Origin: Lentibacter sp. XHP0401
GTDB taxonomy: Bacteria > Pseudomonadota > Alphaproteobacteria > Rhodobacterales > Rhodobacteraceae
Reading direction: 5' to 3'
DNA: 64,000 nucleotides
Assembly: GCF_025751535.1 (NCBI RefSeq)
Contig: NZ_JAOWLC010000005.1
Location: forward strand, 204,088 to 268,087
The translations under genes were made by a program, and so were the position numbers. Numbering within the stretch: position 1 is the first letter of the stretch; the number at the start of each line of letters is the position of its first letter. Positions 43,811 to 52,467 of the stretch are shown piece by piece. The notes under the pieces were generated by a model. That model had not been told where the DNA came from and searched no databases. It saw only the letters and a program-made list of their open reading frames with translations.

Positions 43811-43922
43811 CCCTTCTTCTGTTCCAAAATACCTCGGGGGGTAGGATTCAAAAGCCCTACGGCTTTTGAATCTAGGGGGGCTGCCCCCCGGTGGGTCGGA
43901 TTGGCGAAGCCAATTCGAAACC
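43811..43922. repeat. Intergenic repeat copy D
   Basis: CCCTTCTTCTGTTCCAAAATACCTCGGGG, then GATTCAAAAGCC-CTAC-GGCTTTTGAATC (12-pair hairpin), GGGGGGCTGCCCCCC and GGATTGGCGAAGCCAATTC. Same core as copies at 25720 and 39845 with different hairpins. It lies between convergent araC and aminotransferase genes and probably terminates both. Confidence 0.65.
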
Positions 43923-45179
43923 TTAACCGGCAATATCCTTCATCACCGCTAGAAACTGCGCAACATCCCGCACCGAATTGTAGTGACACATCGACACCCG
44001 CACACAGCCGTCAAGGCCAAGCGGGTCAAGGATATTCCCCGAATAATGATCTGCCTTGCGCAAATGCGTCCTGATCCCTGCCGCATTCAGCCGCTCGACA
44101 ACCTCGACTGAAGGCACACCTTCGACCACAAGCGAAACAAGCCCCTCACGCGCATCATTGTCCGCCCCGCCAAGGATGCTCACCCGCTCCATCTCGCGCA
44201 GGCCGGCAAGGTTGCCCACCCCGTCAATCATCGCATCGGTCAGCGCTTTTTCCTGCGCATGGATGGCCTCGCCCGCCGCAACGATCCGCTCGCGGCGCCC
44301 CTCTGCACCTGACACCACGCCGCCGAGCCACTCGAGATACCCGCACACATCGCTCAAAGTCGCGTAAGCGCCCGTGTCGCGCGTGCCCATCTCCCAGTTC
44401 AGTTCAGGCCCGCCATCAAGGCTGTTGTGCGCCACGCGCTCCAGCGTTTCCGACATCCACGCAAGCCCGTAGCCGTGGCGCGAAAACATCTTGTAAGGGC
44501 TGATCACATAGCCATCGACATCATAATCCGTGAGGTCAATAGCCCCGTGCGCCGCGTGCTGGATTCCGTCGACAATAATCAGACACTCCGGCGCCGTGGC
44601 CCGTATGGCGCGCGAAACGGCCGCCACATCAACGCCCATTCCCGTCACCGGCGAGGTATGTAAAATCGTGGCCACAACGGTGTCAGGCGTCACAACATCT
44701 GCATAGGCCTGCGCCTCAATCGTGCCGCTGGCGTCATCATGCGCAATCACAACATGGTGCAACTCCGCCTCCCGCGCCCAGCGCGCCGCAGCGGATCGCG
44801 AGGCAGGGTGCTCAAGCGTCGAGCTCACCACAACGCCCTGTCCCTTGCGCGCCAGACAGGCGTTCATAATCAAACGGAACAAAAGCTCCGTGCCGCTCTC
44901 GCCCACAAAAAACTGCCCGCCGGGCGCGTTCATCATCAAAGCCATATCCGCCTTGGCACGCTCGATTATCTCCACAAGCGCACGGCTCGCAGCATTGGCG
45001 CGGCCCTGATTGTCTGGAATCGCGGCAAACTTCGCGCTGGTCTCTACAACCGAATTCAGCGTCAAAGCCCCGCCCGCGTTTTCAAAAAAAACGCGCGGCC
45101 CCTCAAACGGGCAACTCTCCACATGCGCAAACCGTCCGCGCACGTCATTCATAATGTCGTCAGAAAATCCGTTCTGCAT
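43923..45179 (-). CDS. Class V aminotransferase-fold PLP enzyme
   Basis: A 418-residue fold-type I PLP enzyme related to cysteine desulfurases and isopenicillin-N epimerases. The PLP lysine is K230 in VISPYKMFSRHGYG; the cofactor aspartate and histidine lie in IIVDGIQHAAHG. RVFFENAGGALTLN at the N-terminus and FVGESGTELLFRL are typical. The upstream neighbour, three bases away, is a Cds1-like cysteine-metabolising enzyme, so a role in sulfur amino acid breakdown is likely but unproven. Confidence 0.85.
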   Translation of the reverse strand: MQNGFSDDIMNDVRGRFAHVESCPFEGPRVFFENAGGALTLNSVVETSAKFAAIPDNQGRANAASRALVEIIERAKADMALMMNAPGGQFFVGESGTELLFRLIMNACLARKGQGVVVSSTLEHPASRSAAARWAREAELHHVVIAHDDASGTIEAQAYADVVTPDTVVATILHTSPVTGMGVDVAAVSRAIRATAPECLIIVDGIQHAAHGAIDLTDYDVDGYVISPYKMFSRHGYGLAWMSETLERVAHNSLDGGPELNWEMGTRDTGAYATLSDVCGYLEWLGGVVSGAEGRRERIVAAGEAIHAQEKALTDAMIDGVGNLAGLREMERVSILGGADNDAREGLVSLVVEGVPSVEVVERLNAAGIRTHLRKADHYSGNILDPLGLDGCVRVSMCHYNSVRDVAQFLAVMKDIAG

Positions 45180-45182
45180 GTC

Positions 45183-46223
45183 TCAGTTCCACTTGCTCAA
45201 TTCAGCCTCGTAACGGGCCACATCCTTGAAGTTGGCATGCACCCAATCTGCGTTGTAATAGGTGTCCAGATAGCGCTGCCCGCTGTCACACATCAGCGTC
45301 ACGATAGAGCCGCGCTCCCCCGCCTCCTGCATCCGCTGCGCAACCGCAAGCGCACCCCAAAGGTTCGTTCCCGTCGAGGCCCCCGCCTTGCGCCCGATTA
45401 GACGCTCAAGCCACCAGATCGTTGCAACACTCGCCGCGTCAGGCACTTGCAGCATCTCGTCAATGACATCCGGCTGAAACGACTTTTCAACAAGTGGCCG
45501 CCCAATCCCCTCGATGCGGCTCGAACATTCGGCACGCAGGCTGTCATCCCGCGCACAAAAGCTGTCGTAAAACACCGAGTTTTCAGGATCCACAACCATA
45601 AGCTGCGTGTCATACCCCTTGTAAACAATATAGCGGCCAAGCGTGGCCGAAGTTCCGCCGGTTCCCGCGCTCATCACAATGGTATGAGGCACTGCATGTG
45701 GCTCGTGCTTCATCTGCCGGAAAATACTGTCGGCAATGTTGTTGTTACCGCGCCAGTCGGTCGCGCGCTCGGCATAAAGGAACTGGTCCATAAAATAGCC
45801 GCCGGTTTCCTCCGCCAGCGCCTCCGCCGCTCCGTGCATCTGCGGTGCACTGTCCACAAAGTGGCAGCGCCCGCCATAAAAGGTGATCAGGTCAATCTTG
45901 CTCTGCGCCGTCGAGCGCGGCATGACCGCCACAAAAGGCAAACCCAGCATCTGCGCAAAATACGCCTCGGACACGGCCGTGCTTCCAGATGAAGCCTCGA
46001 TAACAGTCGTGTTTTCATCCAACTTGCGGTTGCACAAAGCATAAAGAAAAAGCGACCGTGCCAGCCTGTGTTTCAGGCTACCTGTCGGATGGGTGCTTTC
46101 GTCTTTCAGGTAAATGTCGATCCCGTCGAGTTCCCGCAGGGGCAGCTTGAAAAGATGGGTATCCGCCGAGCGCTGGTTGTCCGCCTCGATCTTCTCGATC
46201 GCCGTTTTAATCCACTGGTTCAT
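45183..46223 (-). CDS. Cds1-like L-cysteine desulfhydrase (cysteine synthase superfamily)
   Basis: A 346-residue fold-type II PLP enzyme. The PLP lysine is K51 in DESTHPTGSLKHRLARS, followed by EASSGSTAVSEAYFA and the phosphate-binding SAGTGGTSATLGRY. The STHPTGSLKHRLARSLFLYA block matches my memory of Cds1, the Mycobacterium cysteine desulfhydrase releasing H2S, pyruvate and ammonia, better than O-acetylserine sulfhydrylases. It forms an operon with the class V PLP enzyme. Activity on cysteine or another sulfur compound is inferred. Confidence 0.8.
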   Translation of the reverse strand: MNQWIKTAIEKIEADNQRSADTHLFKLPLRELDGIDIYLKDESTHPTGSLKHRLARSLFLYALCNRKLDENTTVIEASSGSTAVSEAYFAQMLGLPFVAVMPRSTAQSKIDLITFYGGRCHFVDSAPQMHGAAEALAEETGGYFMDQFLYAERATDWRGNNNIADSIFRQMKHEPHAVPHTIVMSAGTGGTSATLGRYIVYKGYDTQLMVVDPENSVFYDSFCARDDSLRAECSSRIEGIGRPLVEKSFQPDVIDEMLQVPDAASVATIWWLERLIGRKAGASTGTNLWGALAVAQRMQEAGERGSIVTLMCDSGQRYLDTYYNADWVHANFKDVARYEAELSKWN

Positions 46224-46278
46224 TGCACTCTCCTGCCGCCGTTATTCCTACCCGAGTTACCACGCCCACACCAAACAA

Positions 46279-46306
46279 AAACCCCCGATGTGACCACCGG
46301 GGGTTT
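46279..46306 (-). terminator. Terminator of glyA
   Basis: Minus strand: AAACCCCCG, ten loop bases, CGGGGGTTT running into TTGTTT. A nine-pair stem 40 bases after the glyA stop, before the leftward cysteine desulfhydrase-like gene. Confidence 0.85.
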
Positions 46307-46346
46307 CATAATTCCGTAGGGTGGATGCTCACCCGCCATCCAAACG

Positions 46347-47630
46347 TCAGAGGTTCGGATACAGCGGGAAATTTTTCAGCATCTCGGCCACTTCACCACG
46401 CACTTTGGCTTCCACAGCCTCGTTGTCGTCAGGCCCGTTGGCGGCCAGTCCGTCGACCACTTCAACAATCCAGTCGGCAATCTGGCGGAACTCGGCCTCT
46501 TTGAAGCCGCGAGTCGTGCCTGCTGGCGTTCCGAGACGGATGCCGCTCGTCACCGTGGGTTTTTCAGGATCAAACGGAATACCGTTCTTGTTTGTCGTAA
46601 TATGCGCGCGGCCAAGGGCCGCATCGGTGATGTTCCCCGTCACTTTCTTGGGCCGCAGATCAACCAGCATCACATGCGTATCGGTTCCACCTGTCACAAT
46701 GTCGAGGCCGCCCTTCATCAGCTGGTCCGACAGCGCAACCGCGTTGGCGCGCACCTGTTTGATGTAGGTTTTAAACTCGGGGCGCAGCGCCTCACCAAAG
46801 GCCACAGCTTTCGCCGCGATCACATGCATCAAGGGGCCGCCCTGAATCCCCGGAAAAATCGCGGAGTTGAACTTCTTGGCCAACGCCTCGTCATTCGTCA
46901 GGATCATCCCGCCGCGTGGGCCGCGCAATGTCTTGTGAGTCGTCGTCGTTGCCACATCGGCATAAGGGAACGGCGAGGGGTGTTCGCCCGCTGCCACGAG
47001 GCCGGCAAAATGCGCCATATCGACATGCAGGTAAGCGCCCACCTCATCGGCAATCTCGCGGAATTTGGCAAAGTCGATCACCCGAGGAATGGCCGAGCCG
47101 CCCGCAATGATCATCTTGGGCTTATGCTCTCGCGCAAGCTCGGCGACTTCGTCATAATCAATCAGATTGTCCTGCTTGCGCACGCCGTATTGCACCGCGT
47201 TAAACCACTTGCCTGACTGGTTCGGCGCCGCACCATGCGTGAGGTGTCCGCCCGAGGCAAGATTCATGCCCAAAATCGTATCGCCGGGCTGCAACAGCGC
47301 CTGAAACACACCTTGGTTGGCCTGCGAACCGGAGTTCGGCTGCACATTGGCAAAGCCACAGCCAAACAGCTCCTTGGCGCGCTCGATAGCAAGGTTTTCA
47401 GCCACATCAACATATTGGCAGCCGCCATAATAGCGCCGTCCCGGATAGCCCTCGGCGTATTTGTTGGTCAGCACAGTGCCCTGCGCCTCCATCACCGCGG
47501 CAGAGACGATATTCTCCGAGGCAATCAGCTCGATCTCGTCGCGCTGGCGTCCCAACTCGCTTTCAACCGCGCCCCAGAGTTCAGGGTCGCGCGAGGCCAG
47601 CGCCTCAGTGAAGAAACCTTTATCAGACAT
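46347..47630 (-). CDS. glyA: Serine hydroxymethyltransferase
   Basis: A 427-residue PLP enzyme interconverting serine and glycine with tetrahydrofolate, the main one-carbon source. It has [56 protein letters not shown] and the PLP lysine in [15 protein letters not shown]. It is single, ended by its own terminator, and preceded by a palindrome at 47664-47681. Confidence 0.97.
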   Translation of the reverse strand: MSDKGFFTEALASRDPELWGAVESELGRQRDEIELIASENIVSAAVMEAQGTVLTNKYAEGYPGRRYYGGCQYVDVAENLAIERAKELFGCGFANVQPNSGSQANQGVFQALLQPGDTILGMNLASGGHLTHGAAPNQSGKWFNAVQYGVRKQDNLIDYDEVAELAREHKPKMIIAGGSAIPRVIDFAKFREIADEVGAYLHVDMAHFAGLVAAGEHPSPFPYADVATTTTHKTLRGPRGGMILTNDEALAKKFNSAIFPGIQGGPLMHVIAAKAVAFGEALRPEFKTYIKQVRANAVALSDQLMKGGLDIVTGGTDTHVMLVDLRPKKVTGNITDAALGRAHITTNKNGIPFDPEKPTVTSGIRLGTPAGTTRGFKEAEFRQIADWIVEVVDGLAANGPDDNEAVEAKVRGEVAEMLKNFPLYPNL

Positions 47631-47663
47631 GGTGCTTCCTTATGAAATGACTTCCGATTCCAG

Positions 47664-47681
47664 TGTTTCCTATTGGAAACA
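47664..47681. promoter_or_regulatory. Palindrome in the glyA leader region
   Basis: TGTTTCC-TATT-GGAAACA is a perfect seven-base inverted repeat 34 bases upstream of the glyA start codon. A related half-site AGGAAAC lies near 47786, before nadK. It is a candidate operator; the regulator is unknown. Confidence 0.45.
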
Positions 47682-47806
47682 TCCCGAAAAAGGAACACCA
47701 ATTCCGACCATTCTCCACATCGCTACGCCAAATCCGCGGTCCGCTGGTGGACAAGCTGATTTAATAGGCTAACCTTGCCGCCTATAGGAAACGAGAAAGC
47801 CCCCTC

Positions 47807-48568
47807 ATGGCCCTGAAAATCGCCTTTACAGCTTCGGACGCGCCCGTGGCCCAGACCGCCCGCGCCGCCCTCGTCAGCCGCTATGGCGATGTCCCCGAGG
47901 CCGAGGCCGATATCATCGTGGCGCTCGGCGGTGACGGCTTCATGTTGCAAACCCTGCACCGCACTCAAGCGCTGCCCGCCCCCGTCTACGGGATGAACCG
48001 TGGCACAGTCGGCTTCCTGATGAACGAATACCACGAGGCCGACCTGATGGAGCGCCTTGAAGCCGCCGAAGAAACCACAATCAACCCCCTCGCCATGCAC
48101 GCCACCAGCACCGACGGCACGGTGCACGAAGCTCTGGCCATCAACGAAGTCTCAGTCCTGCGCATGGGGCCCCAAGCCGCCAAACTGCGCATCACCGTCG
48201 ATGGCCGCCTGCGCATGGAAGAGCTGGTCTGCGACGGCGCGCTCGTCGCAACGCCCGCAGGCTCCACCGCCTATAACTACTCCGCTCACGGCCCCATCCT
48301 GCCCATCGGCTCCGATGTTCTGGCCCTCACGGCCATTGCCCCCTTCCGCCCCCGCCGCTGGCGCGGCGCACTCTTGCCAAAGTCAGCCACCGTCGAAATC
48401 GAGGTGACCGACCCCGCCAAGCGCCCCGTCATGGCCGATGCCGATAGCAACTCCTTCCTTGATGTCGCCAAAGTGCAAATCCGCTCCGATCCCGAAATCA
48501 CGCACCGCATCCTGTTTGATCCCGAGCACGGCCTGGAAGAACGCCTGATCCGCGAACAATTTGTCTAA
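47807..48568 (+). CDS. nadK: NAD kinase
   Basis: A 253-residue ATP-NAD kinase making NADP+. [17 protein letters not shown] contains the GGDG catalytic motif, [14 protein letters not shown] follows, and [20 protein letters not shown] is the second conserved region. It is transcribed rightward, divergent from glyA. Confidence 0.95.
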   Translation: MALKIAFTASDAPVAQTARAALVSRYGDVPEAEADIIVALGGDGFMLQTLHRTQALPAPVYGMNRGTVGFLMNEYHEADLMERLEAAEETTINPLAMHATSTDGTVHEALAINEVSVLRMGPQAAKLRITVDGRLRMEELVCDGALVATPAGSTAYNYSAHGPILPIGSDVLALTAIAPFRPRRWRGALLPKSATVEIEVTDPAKRPVMADADSNSFLDVAKVQIRSDPEITHRILFDPEHGLEERLIREQFV

Positions 48569-48687
48569 AATTCGCGCCGCCTTCACTGCTTTTTCTTGCT
48601 CCAAATATCCTCCCCGAAGGGCCGTTCAGCCAAACTTCCCATCCCTCCTGATTTTTATGCTACCTTCCCCCAAAAGGAGGGCGCGTC

Positions 48688-49731
48688 ATGGCTTATTACG
48701 GACTTCTGAAAAACAATATCCTCTACCCCGAGGGCCGCAAAAAACCGGGAGAAGCAGGCTGGATCGCCGATCATCTCCTCGCCCTGCGCCGCGACTTGGC
48801 CGAACAGATCAAAGCCACCCGCAAGCCAAATTCCCTCATTCTCGGATCATGGAACATCCGCCACTTTGACGGTGGCCGCCCGCGTCTGCGCGAAAGTTTT
48901 CACTACATAGCCGAAATCATCGACCACTTCGATATCTGCGCCGTGCAAGAGGTCAAAGACATCGAAAGCGTTGAGCGCCTCGTCAAGCTCCTCGGCTCCA
49001 ACTGGGACTTTTTCATCAACGACAGTTCCGGTTCTGGCCGCGGCAATCACGAGCGCATGGCCTTCCTCTACAACCGCAACCGCGTCAGCTTTCGCAACCT
49101 CATCGGCGAGCTCGTTTTCCCGCATGATCTTCTGCCCGGCGGTGAGCAAATCGGGCGCACGCCGTTCTTTGCCGCGTTTCAGGCGGGCTGGTTCAAGTTC
49201 ACCCTATGCTCCTCGCACATCGTCTATGAAGAGGCCGATGGCCGCCCCTTGCGTGAAGATGAAATCGGGGCCATCGCCCGCCTGCTCAAATCCCGCGCGA
49301 AGGATACCGAAGAAGTCCACATCTTCCTTGGCGACATGAACATCGACAAAGTCACAGACCGCTCTTTCCAGATATTGCTCGAAGAGGGCTACATCGCTCC
49401 GCTCTTCGGCGCGACCAACCTCACAGGCGATAAAACCTACGATCAGATCACATTCACAGGCCCGCAAGACGAAGCCCGCCTCTTGCGCTACGGCGCCTTC
49501 GACTGGCGCACCTCGGTTTTCAAACCAAGCGAGGAAGCCGCCTATGAGGCCACCGCAATGAGCATCCGCGAGCGCCCCGACACTGGTAAACCCTATGGCA
49601 ACTGGGCACGCGAATACCCCAAATGGTGCACCCACGAAATGTCCGATCACCTCCCCGTCTGGATCGAGATCGAAGTGGATTATTCCGACGAATATCTGCA
49701 AGCTATATCAGACGCGCAGCTCACAGTCTGA
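48688..49731 (+). CDS. Endonuclease/exonuclease/phosphatase (DNase I-like fold) protein
   Basis: A 347-residue protein with LILGSWNIRHFDGG (Asn ligand), DICAVQEVKDIESVERL (catalytic glutamate), IFLGDMNIDK (Asp/Asn) and a final EMSDHLPVWIEIE (SDH), the hallmark sequence of the EEP superfamily. No signal peptide is seen, so it probably works in the cytoplasm on nucleic acid or a phosphoester; the substrate is unknown. AAAAGGAGG precedes the ATG. It abuts the convergent next gene with no gap. Confidence 0.88.
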   Translation: MAYYGLLKNNILYPEGRKKPGEAGWIADHLLALRRDLAEQIKATRKPNSLILGSWNIRHFDGGRPRLRESFHYIAEIIDHFDICAVQEVKDIESVERLVKLLGSNWDFFINDSSGSGRGNHERMAFLYNRNRVSFRNLIGELVFPHDLLPGGEQIGRTPFFAAFQAGWFKFTLCSSHIVYEEADGRPLREDEIGAIARLLKSRAKDTEEVHIFLGDMNIDKVTDRSFQILLEEGYIAPLFGATNLTGDKTYDQITFTGPQDEARLLRYGAFDWRTSVFKPSEEAAYEATAMSIRERPDTGKPYGNWAREYPKWCTHEMSDHLPVWIEIEVDYSDEYLQAISDAQLTV

Positions 49732-50097
49732 TCAAACGCGCATCGCCCTCTGCGCCACATAAGCAATCGCGGCCCAAACGCCCGTGCGCAACAGCATCGC
49801 GCCCATCGTGCGCATCTCGTACGCACCGCCAAGCAGCACATGCACACCGAACGCCAGCAACACCAGAAAGGTCGCACCGGCAATGCCAATGGCCAGCCCG
49901 CGCGCCCAAGGCAACCTGCGCCACAAGCCCACGGCTGCCACGATATAAGCAAATCCGGCCAGAAAATTGAACCACAACACAAACGGCACAGCATCACCTA
50001 CAGCCGCACGCGCCTCGGCCCCGCCAAACAGCGCGCGCCCGCCTGAAAAGACGGTAAGCAACCCGAAGACAAGCGCAACGCCCGCCGCGAGCTTCAC
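49732..50097 (-). CDS. Small four-helix membrane protein
   Basis: A 121-residue protein with four hydrophobic segments (for example LAAGVALVFGLLTVFSGGRA and FVLWFNFLAGFAYIVAAVGL). I do not recognise the family. GTG 50097 was chosen because it overlaps the stop of the preceding small gene in GTGA, pointing to translational coupling; the frame is open further upstream to 50148 without a ribosome site. Confidence 0.65.
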   Translation of the reverse strand: MKLAAGVALVFGLLTVFSGGRALFGGAEARAAVGDAVPFVLWFNFLAGFAYIVAAVGLWRRLPWARGLAIGIAGATFLVLLAFGVHVLLGGAYEMRTMGAMLLRTGVWAAIAYVAQRAMRV

Positions 50098-50273
50098 TTC
50101 TTGCCGTCGCGCGCCGCTTTTTCTTCGCGGGTCAGCTTGTTGTTCCACTGATTGTTGCTCAGGCCAAGCTCTGGGTTCGCAGGCTTCGTCTTGCCAACCT
50201 TCACTTCACCACCCTTGTTCAGAAACTCCTGAATGAGCGCATCATCGGTGGTATCTTTGGGTACATGTTTCAT
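50094..50273 (-). CDS. Small hydrophilic protein of 59 residues
   Basis: A short, lysine-rich soluble protein: MKHVPKDTTDDALIQEFLNK, then a middle region with NPELGLSNNQWNNKLTREEK. The even hydrophilic composition and clean coupling to the next gene (GTGA overlap) argue that it is real. No family assigned. The ribosome site is weak, so the start (50273) is the first ATG in a good position. Confidence 0.6.
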   Translation of the reverse strand: MKHVPKDTTDDALIQEFLNKGGEVKVGKTKPANPELGLSNNQWNNKLTREEKAARDGKK

Positions 50274-50376
50274 AGGCCCGAGCCTAGGCGCACCACCCCG
50301 GCGATGCAAGCGTTTCAAAAGCTAAGGCCCGCACAAAACGGCGGGCCTCAGTTCATCGGAAAATCGTAAAACCGGC

Positions 50377-52266
50377 TTACTTGGCGTAGCCAATCCCTTG
50401 CAACGCGACCTTGATTTCATCGAGAATATCAGGGTCATCAATCGTCGCCGGCATCTTGAAGGCTTTGCCATCGGCAATCGAAACCATGGTCGCGCGCAAA
50501 ATCTTGCCAGAGCGGGTTTTCGGCAAGCGCTCGACAATACAACCAAGCTTGAACGCCGCCACAGGCCCGATCTTCTCGCGCACAAGCGTCACACATTCCT
50601 TGACGATCTCATCATGCGGGCGGTTTACCCCACTTGAAAGGCACAAAAAGCCCACAGGCAACTGGCCCTTCAGGTCATCACTCACACCAATCACCGCACA
50701 TTCTGCCACATCAGGGTGGCTGGCCAGAACCTCTTCCATCCCGCCGGTGCTGAGGCGGTGGCCCGCCACGTTGATCACATCATCGGTGCGCGCCATAATG
50801 TAAAGGTAACCGTCCTTGTCAATCATCCCCGCATCACCCGTTTCGTAGTAGCCGGGAAAGTGGCTGAGATAGCTTTTCTGAAACCGCTCTTCCGCGTTCC
50901 ACAGGTTCGGCAACGTGCCGGGGGGCAACGGTAGCTTCACCGCAATCGCGCCAAGCTCACCCGCAGGCAGCTCGTGGCCGGCTTCATCCAGAATATGCAC
51001 CTCATACCCGGGCATCGGCACGGAAGGCGAGCCAAGCTTCACAGGCAACATCTCGACACCCACAGGGTTCGCCGCGATGGCCCAGCCCGTCTCGGTCTGC
51101 CACCAGTGGTCAATCACCGGCACTTTAAGCTGGTCCTGCGCCCAGACAATGGTGTCAGGATCCGCCCGCTCACCTGCAAGATACACAGTTTTCAGGCAGC
51201 TCAGGTCATACTTCTTGATGAACTCGCCCTGCGGATCCACCCTTTTCACCGCGCGGAAAGCCGTGGGGGCGGTGAAAAAGCTCTTCACCTTATGTTCCGA
51301 AATCACCCTCCAGAATGCGCCCGCGTCAGGCGTGCCAACAGGCTTGCCCTCAAACACAATCGTCGTATTGCCATGAATAAGCGGCGCATAGGCAATATAG
51401 CTGTGCCCCACAACCCAGCCCACATCCGACGCCGCCCAGAACACATCACCGGGGTCCACGTTGTAGACATTCTTCATTGTCCAGTTCAACGCAACAAGCT
51501 GCCCCGCCGTGTGGCGGATCACCCCTTTGGGCGCGCCAGTCGTGCCCGAGGTGTAAAGAATATACGCAGGGTGGTTGCCCTCCACAGGCACACACTCCGC
51601 AGGCTCAACCCCATACTGGAACCCGTGCCAGTTTACATCTCGCCCGGGTATCAGCTCGGCAACCTCTTGTTCGCGCTGGTAAATCACGCAAAACTCGGGC
51701 TTGTGTTTGGCCATCTCGATGGCCCCGTCCAAAAGCGGCTTGTAGTGCACAACGCGCCCCGGCTCGAGGCCGCAGGACGCCGCGATAATAGCCTTGGGCG
51801 TTGCATCATCAATCCGTACTGCAAGCTCGTTGGCCGCAAATCCGCCAAACACAACCGAGTGCACAGCCCCGAGCCGCGCACAGGCGAGCATTGCCTCAAG
51901 CGCTTCGGGAACCATCGGCATGTAGATAATGACGCGGTCGCCCTTCTCGACCCCTTTGGCGCGCAGCGCGCCCGCCAGCGTGGCTACGCGGTTGCGCAGT
52001 TCGACATAAGAAATTTCACGCTTGGTGTGGGTGATCGGGCTGTCATAAATAATCGCCGTCTGCTCGCCGCGTCCGGCTTCTACATGGCGGTCAACAGCGT
52101 TCCAACAGGTGTTGCACTTGGCATCGGAAAACCATTCGTAAAGGTTGTTGCCCTTGTCAAAAAGCGCTCGGCTCGGCTTCTCATCCCAGTCAATCGCCTC
52201 GGCAGCCTTCATCCAAAAGGCTTCGGGGTCGGCCTTCCAGCCGGCATACAACTCTTTATAGCCCAT
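50377..52266 (-). CDS. prpE: Propionyl-CoA synthetase
   Basis: A 629-residue AMP-forming acyl-CoA synthetase. YILYTSGTTGAPKGVIRHTAG is the P-loop, VDRHVEAGRGEQTAIIYDSP and WWQTETGWAIAANP follow, then TGDAGMIDKDGYLYIMARTD, GHRLSTGGMEE and KTRSGKILRATM with the catalytic lysine. These fit PrpE, which activates propionate (and acetate) with ATP and CoA. ATG 52266 has GGAGGAG upstream. Two TTTGCAA-type palindromes in the upstream gap suggest control by a short-chain-acyl responsive regulator. Confidence 0.93.
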   Translation of the reverse strand: MGYKELYAGWKADPEAFWMKAAEAIDWDEKPSRALFDKGNNLYEWFSDAKCNTCWNAVDRHVEAGRGEQTAIIYDSPITHTKREISYVELRNRVATLAGALRAKGVEKGDRVIIYMPMVPEALEAMLACARLGAVHSVVFGGFAANELAVRIDDATPKAIIAASCGLEPGRVVHYKPLLDGAIEMAKHKPEFCVIYQREQEVAELIPGRDVNWHGFQYGVEPAECVPVEGNHPAYILYTSGTTGAPKGVIRHTAGQLVALNWTMKNVYNVDPGDVFWAASDVGWVVGHSYIAYAPLIHGNTTIVFEGKPVGTPDAGAFWRVISEHKVKSFFTAPTAFRAVKRVDPQGEFIKKYDLSCLKTVYLAGERADPDTIVWAQDQLKVPVIDHWWQTETGWAIAANPVGVEMLPVKLGSPSVPMPGYEVHILDEAGHELPAGELGAIAVKLPLPPGTLPNLWNAEERFQKSYLSHFPGYYETGDAGMIDKDGYLYIMARTDDVINVAGHRLSTGGMEEVLASHPDVAECAVIGVSDDLKGQLPVGFLCLSSGVNRPHDEIVKECVTLVREKIGPVAAFKLGCIVERLPKTRSGKILRATMVSIADGKAFKMPATIDDPDILDEIKVALQGIGYAK

Positions 52267-52373
52267 AGTGTTCTCCTCCACTTTGATAGCAGAGGTAAAG
52301 GCCAGCCTGACCCTTAGGCAAGCAAGGAGTCACAATGCGCGGCAGTTTGGCGCAAATATTTTGCAATAATTAC

Positions 52374-52387
52374 TGCAAATTTTTGCA
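52374..52387. promoter_or_regulatory. Palindrome TGCAAA-N2-TTTGCA upstream of prpE
   Basis: TGCAAA-TT-TTTGCA, with a nearby TTTTGCAATAAT half-site, about 108 bases upstream of the prpE start codon. TTTGCAA boxes are the known targets of the RamB/PccR/ScfR type regulators of acetate and propionate metabolism; assignment by motif memory. Confidence 0.6.
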
Positions 52388-52429
52388 AACACTCGAATTT
52401 ACCCCTGTCTTAACAGGAAAACCACGCAC

Positions 52430-52447
52430 GTTTGCAAAGTTGCAAAC
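52430..52447. promoter_or_regulatory. Palindrome GTTTGCAA-N2-TTGCAAAC upstream of prpE
   Basis: A perfect eight-base inverted repeat with a two-base spacer, 164 bases upstream of prpE and 21 bases beyond the maeB stop. It is the best-conserved member of a cluster of TTTGCAA boxes in this gap. Confidence 0.7.
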
Positions 52448-52467
52448 CGACTCCCTGTTAACCCGCC

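Noticed and set aside
50974..52317. A 447-codon rightward frame
   Set aside because: Antisense to prpE, arginine/histidine-rich, no recognisable motif.
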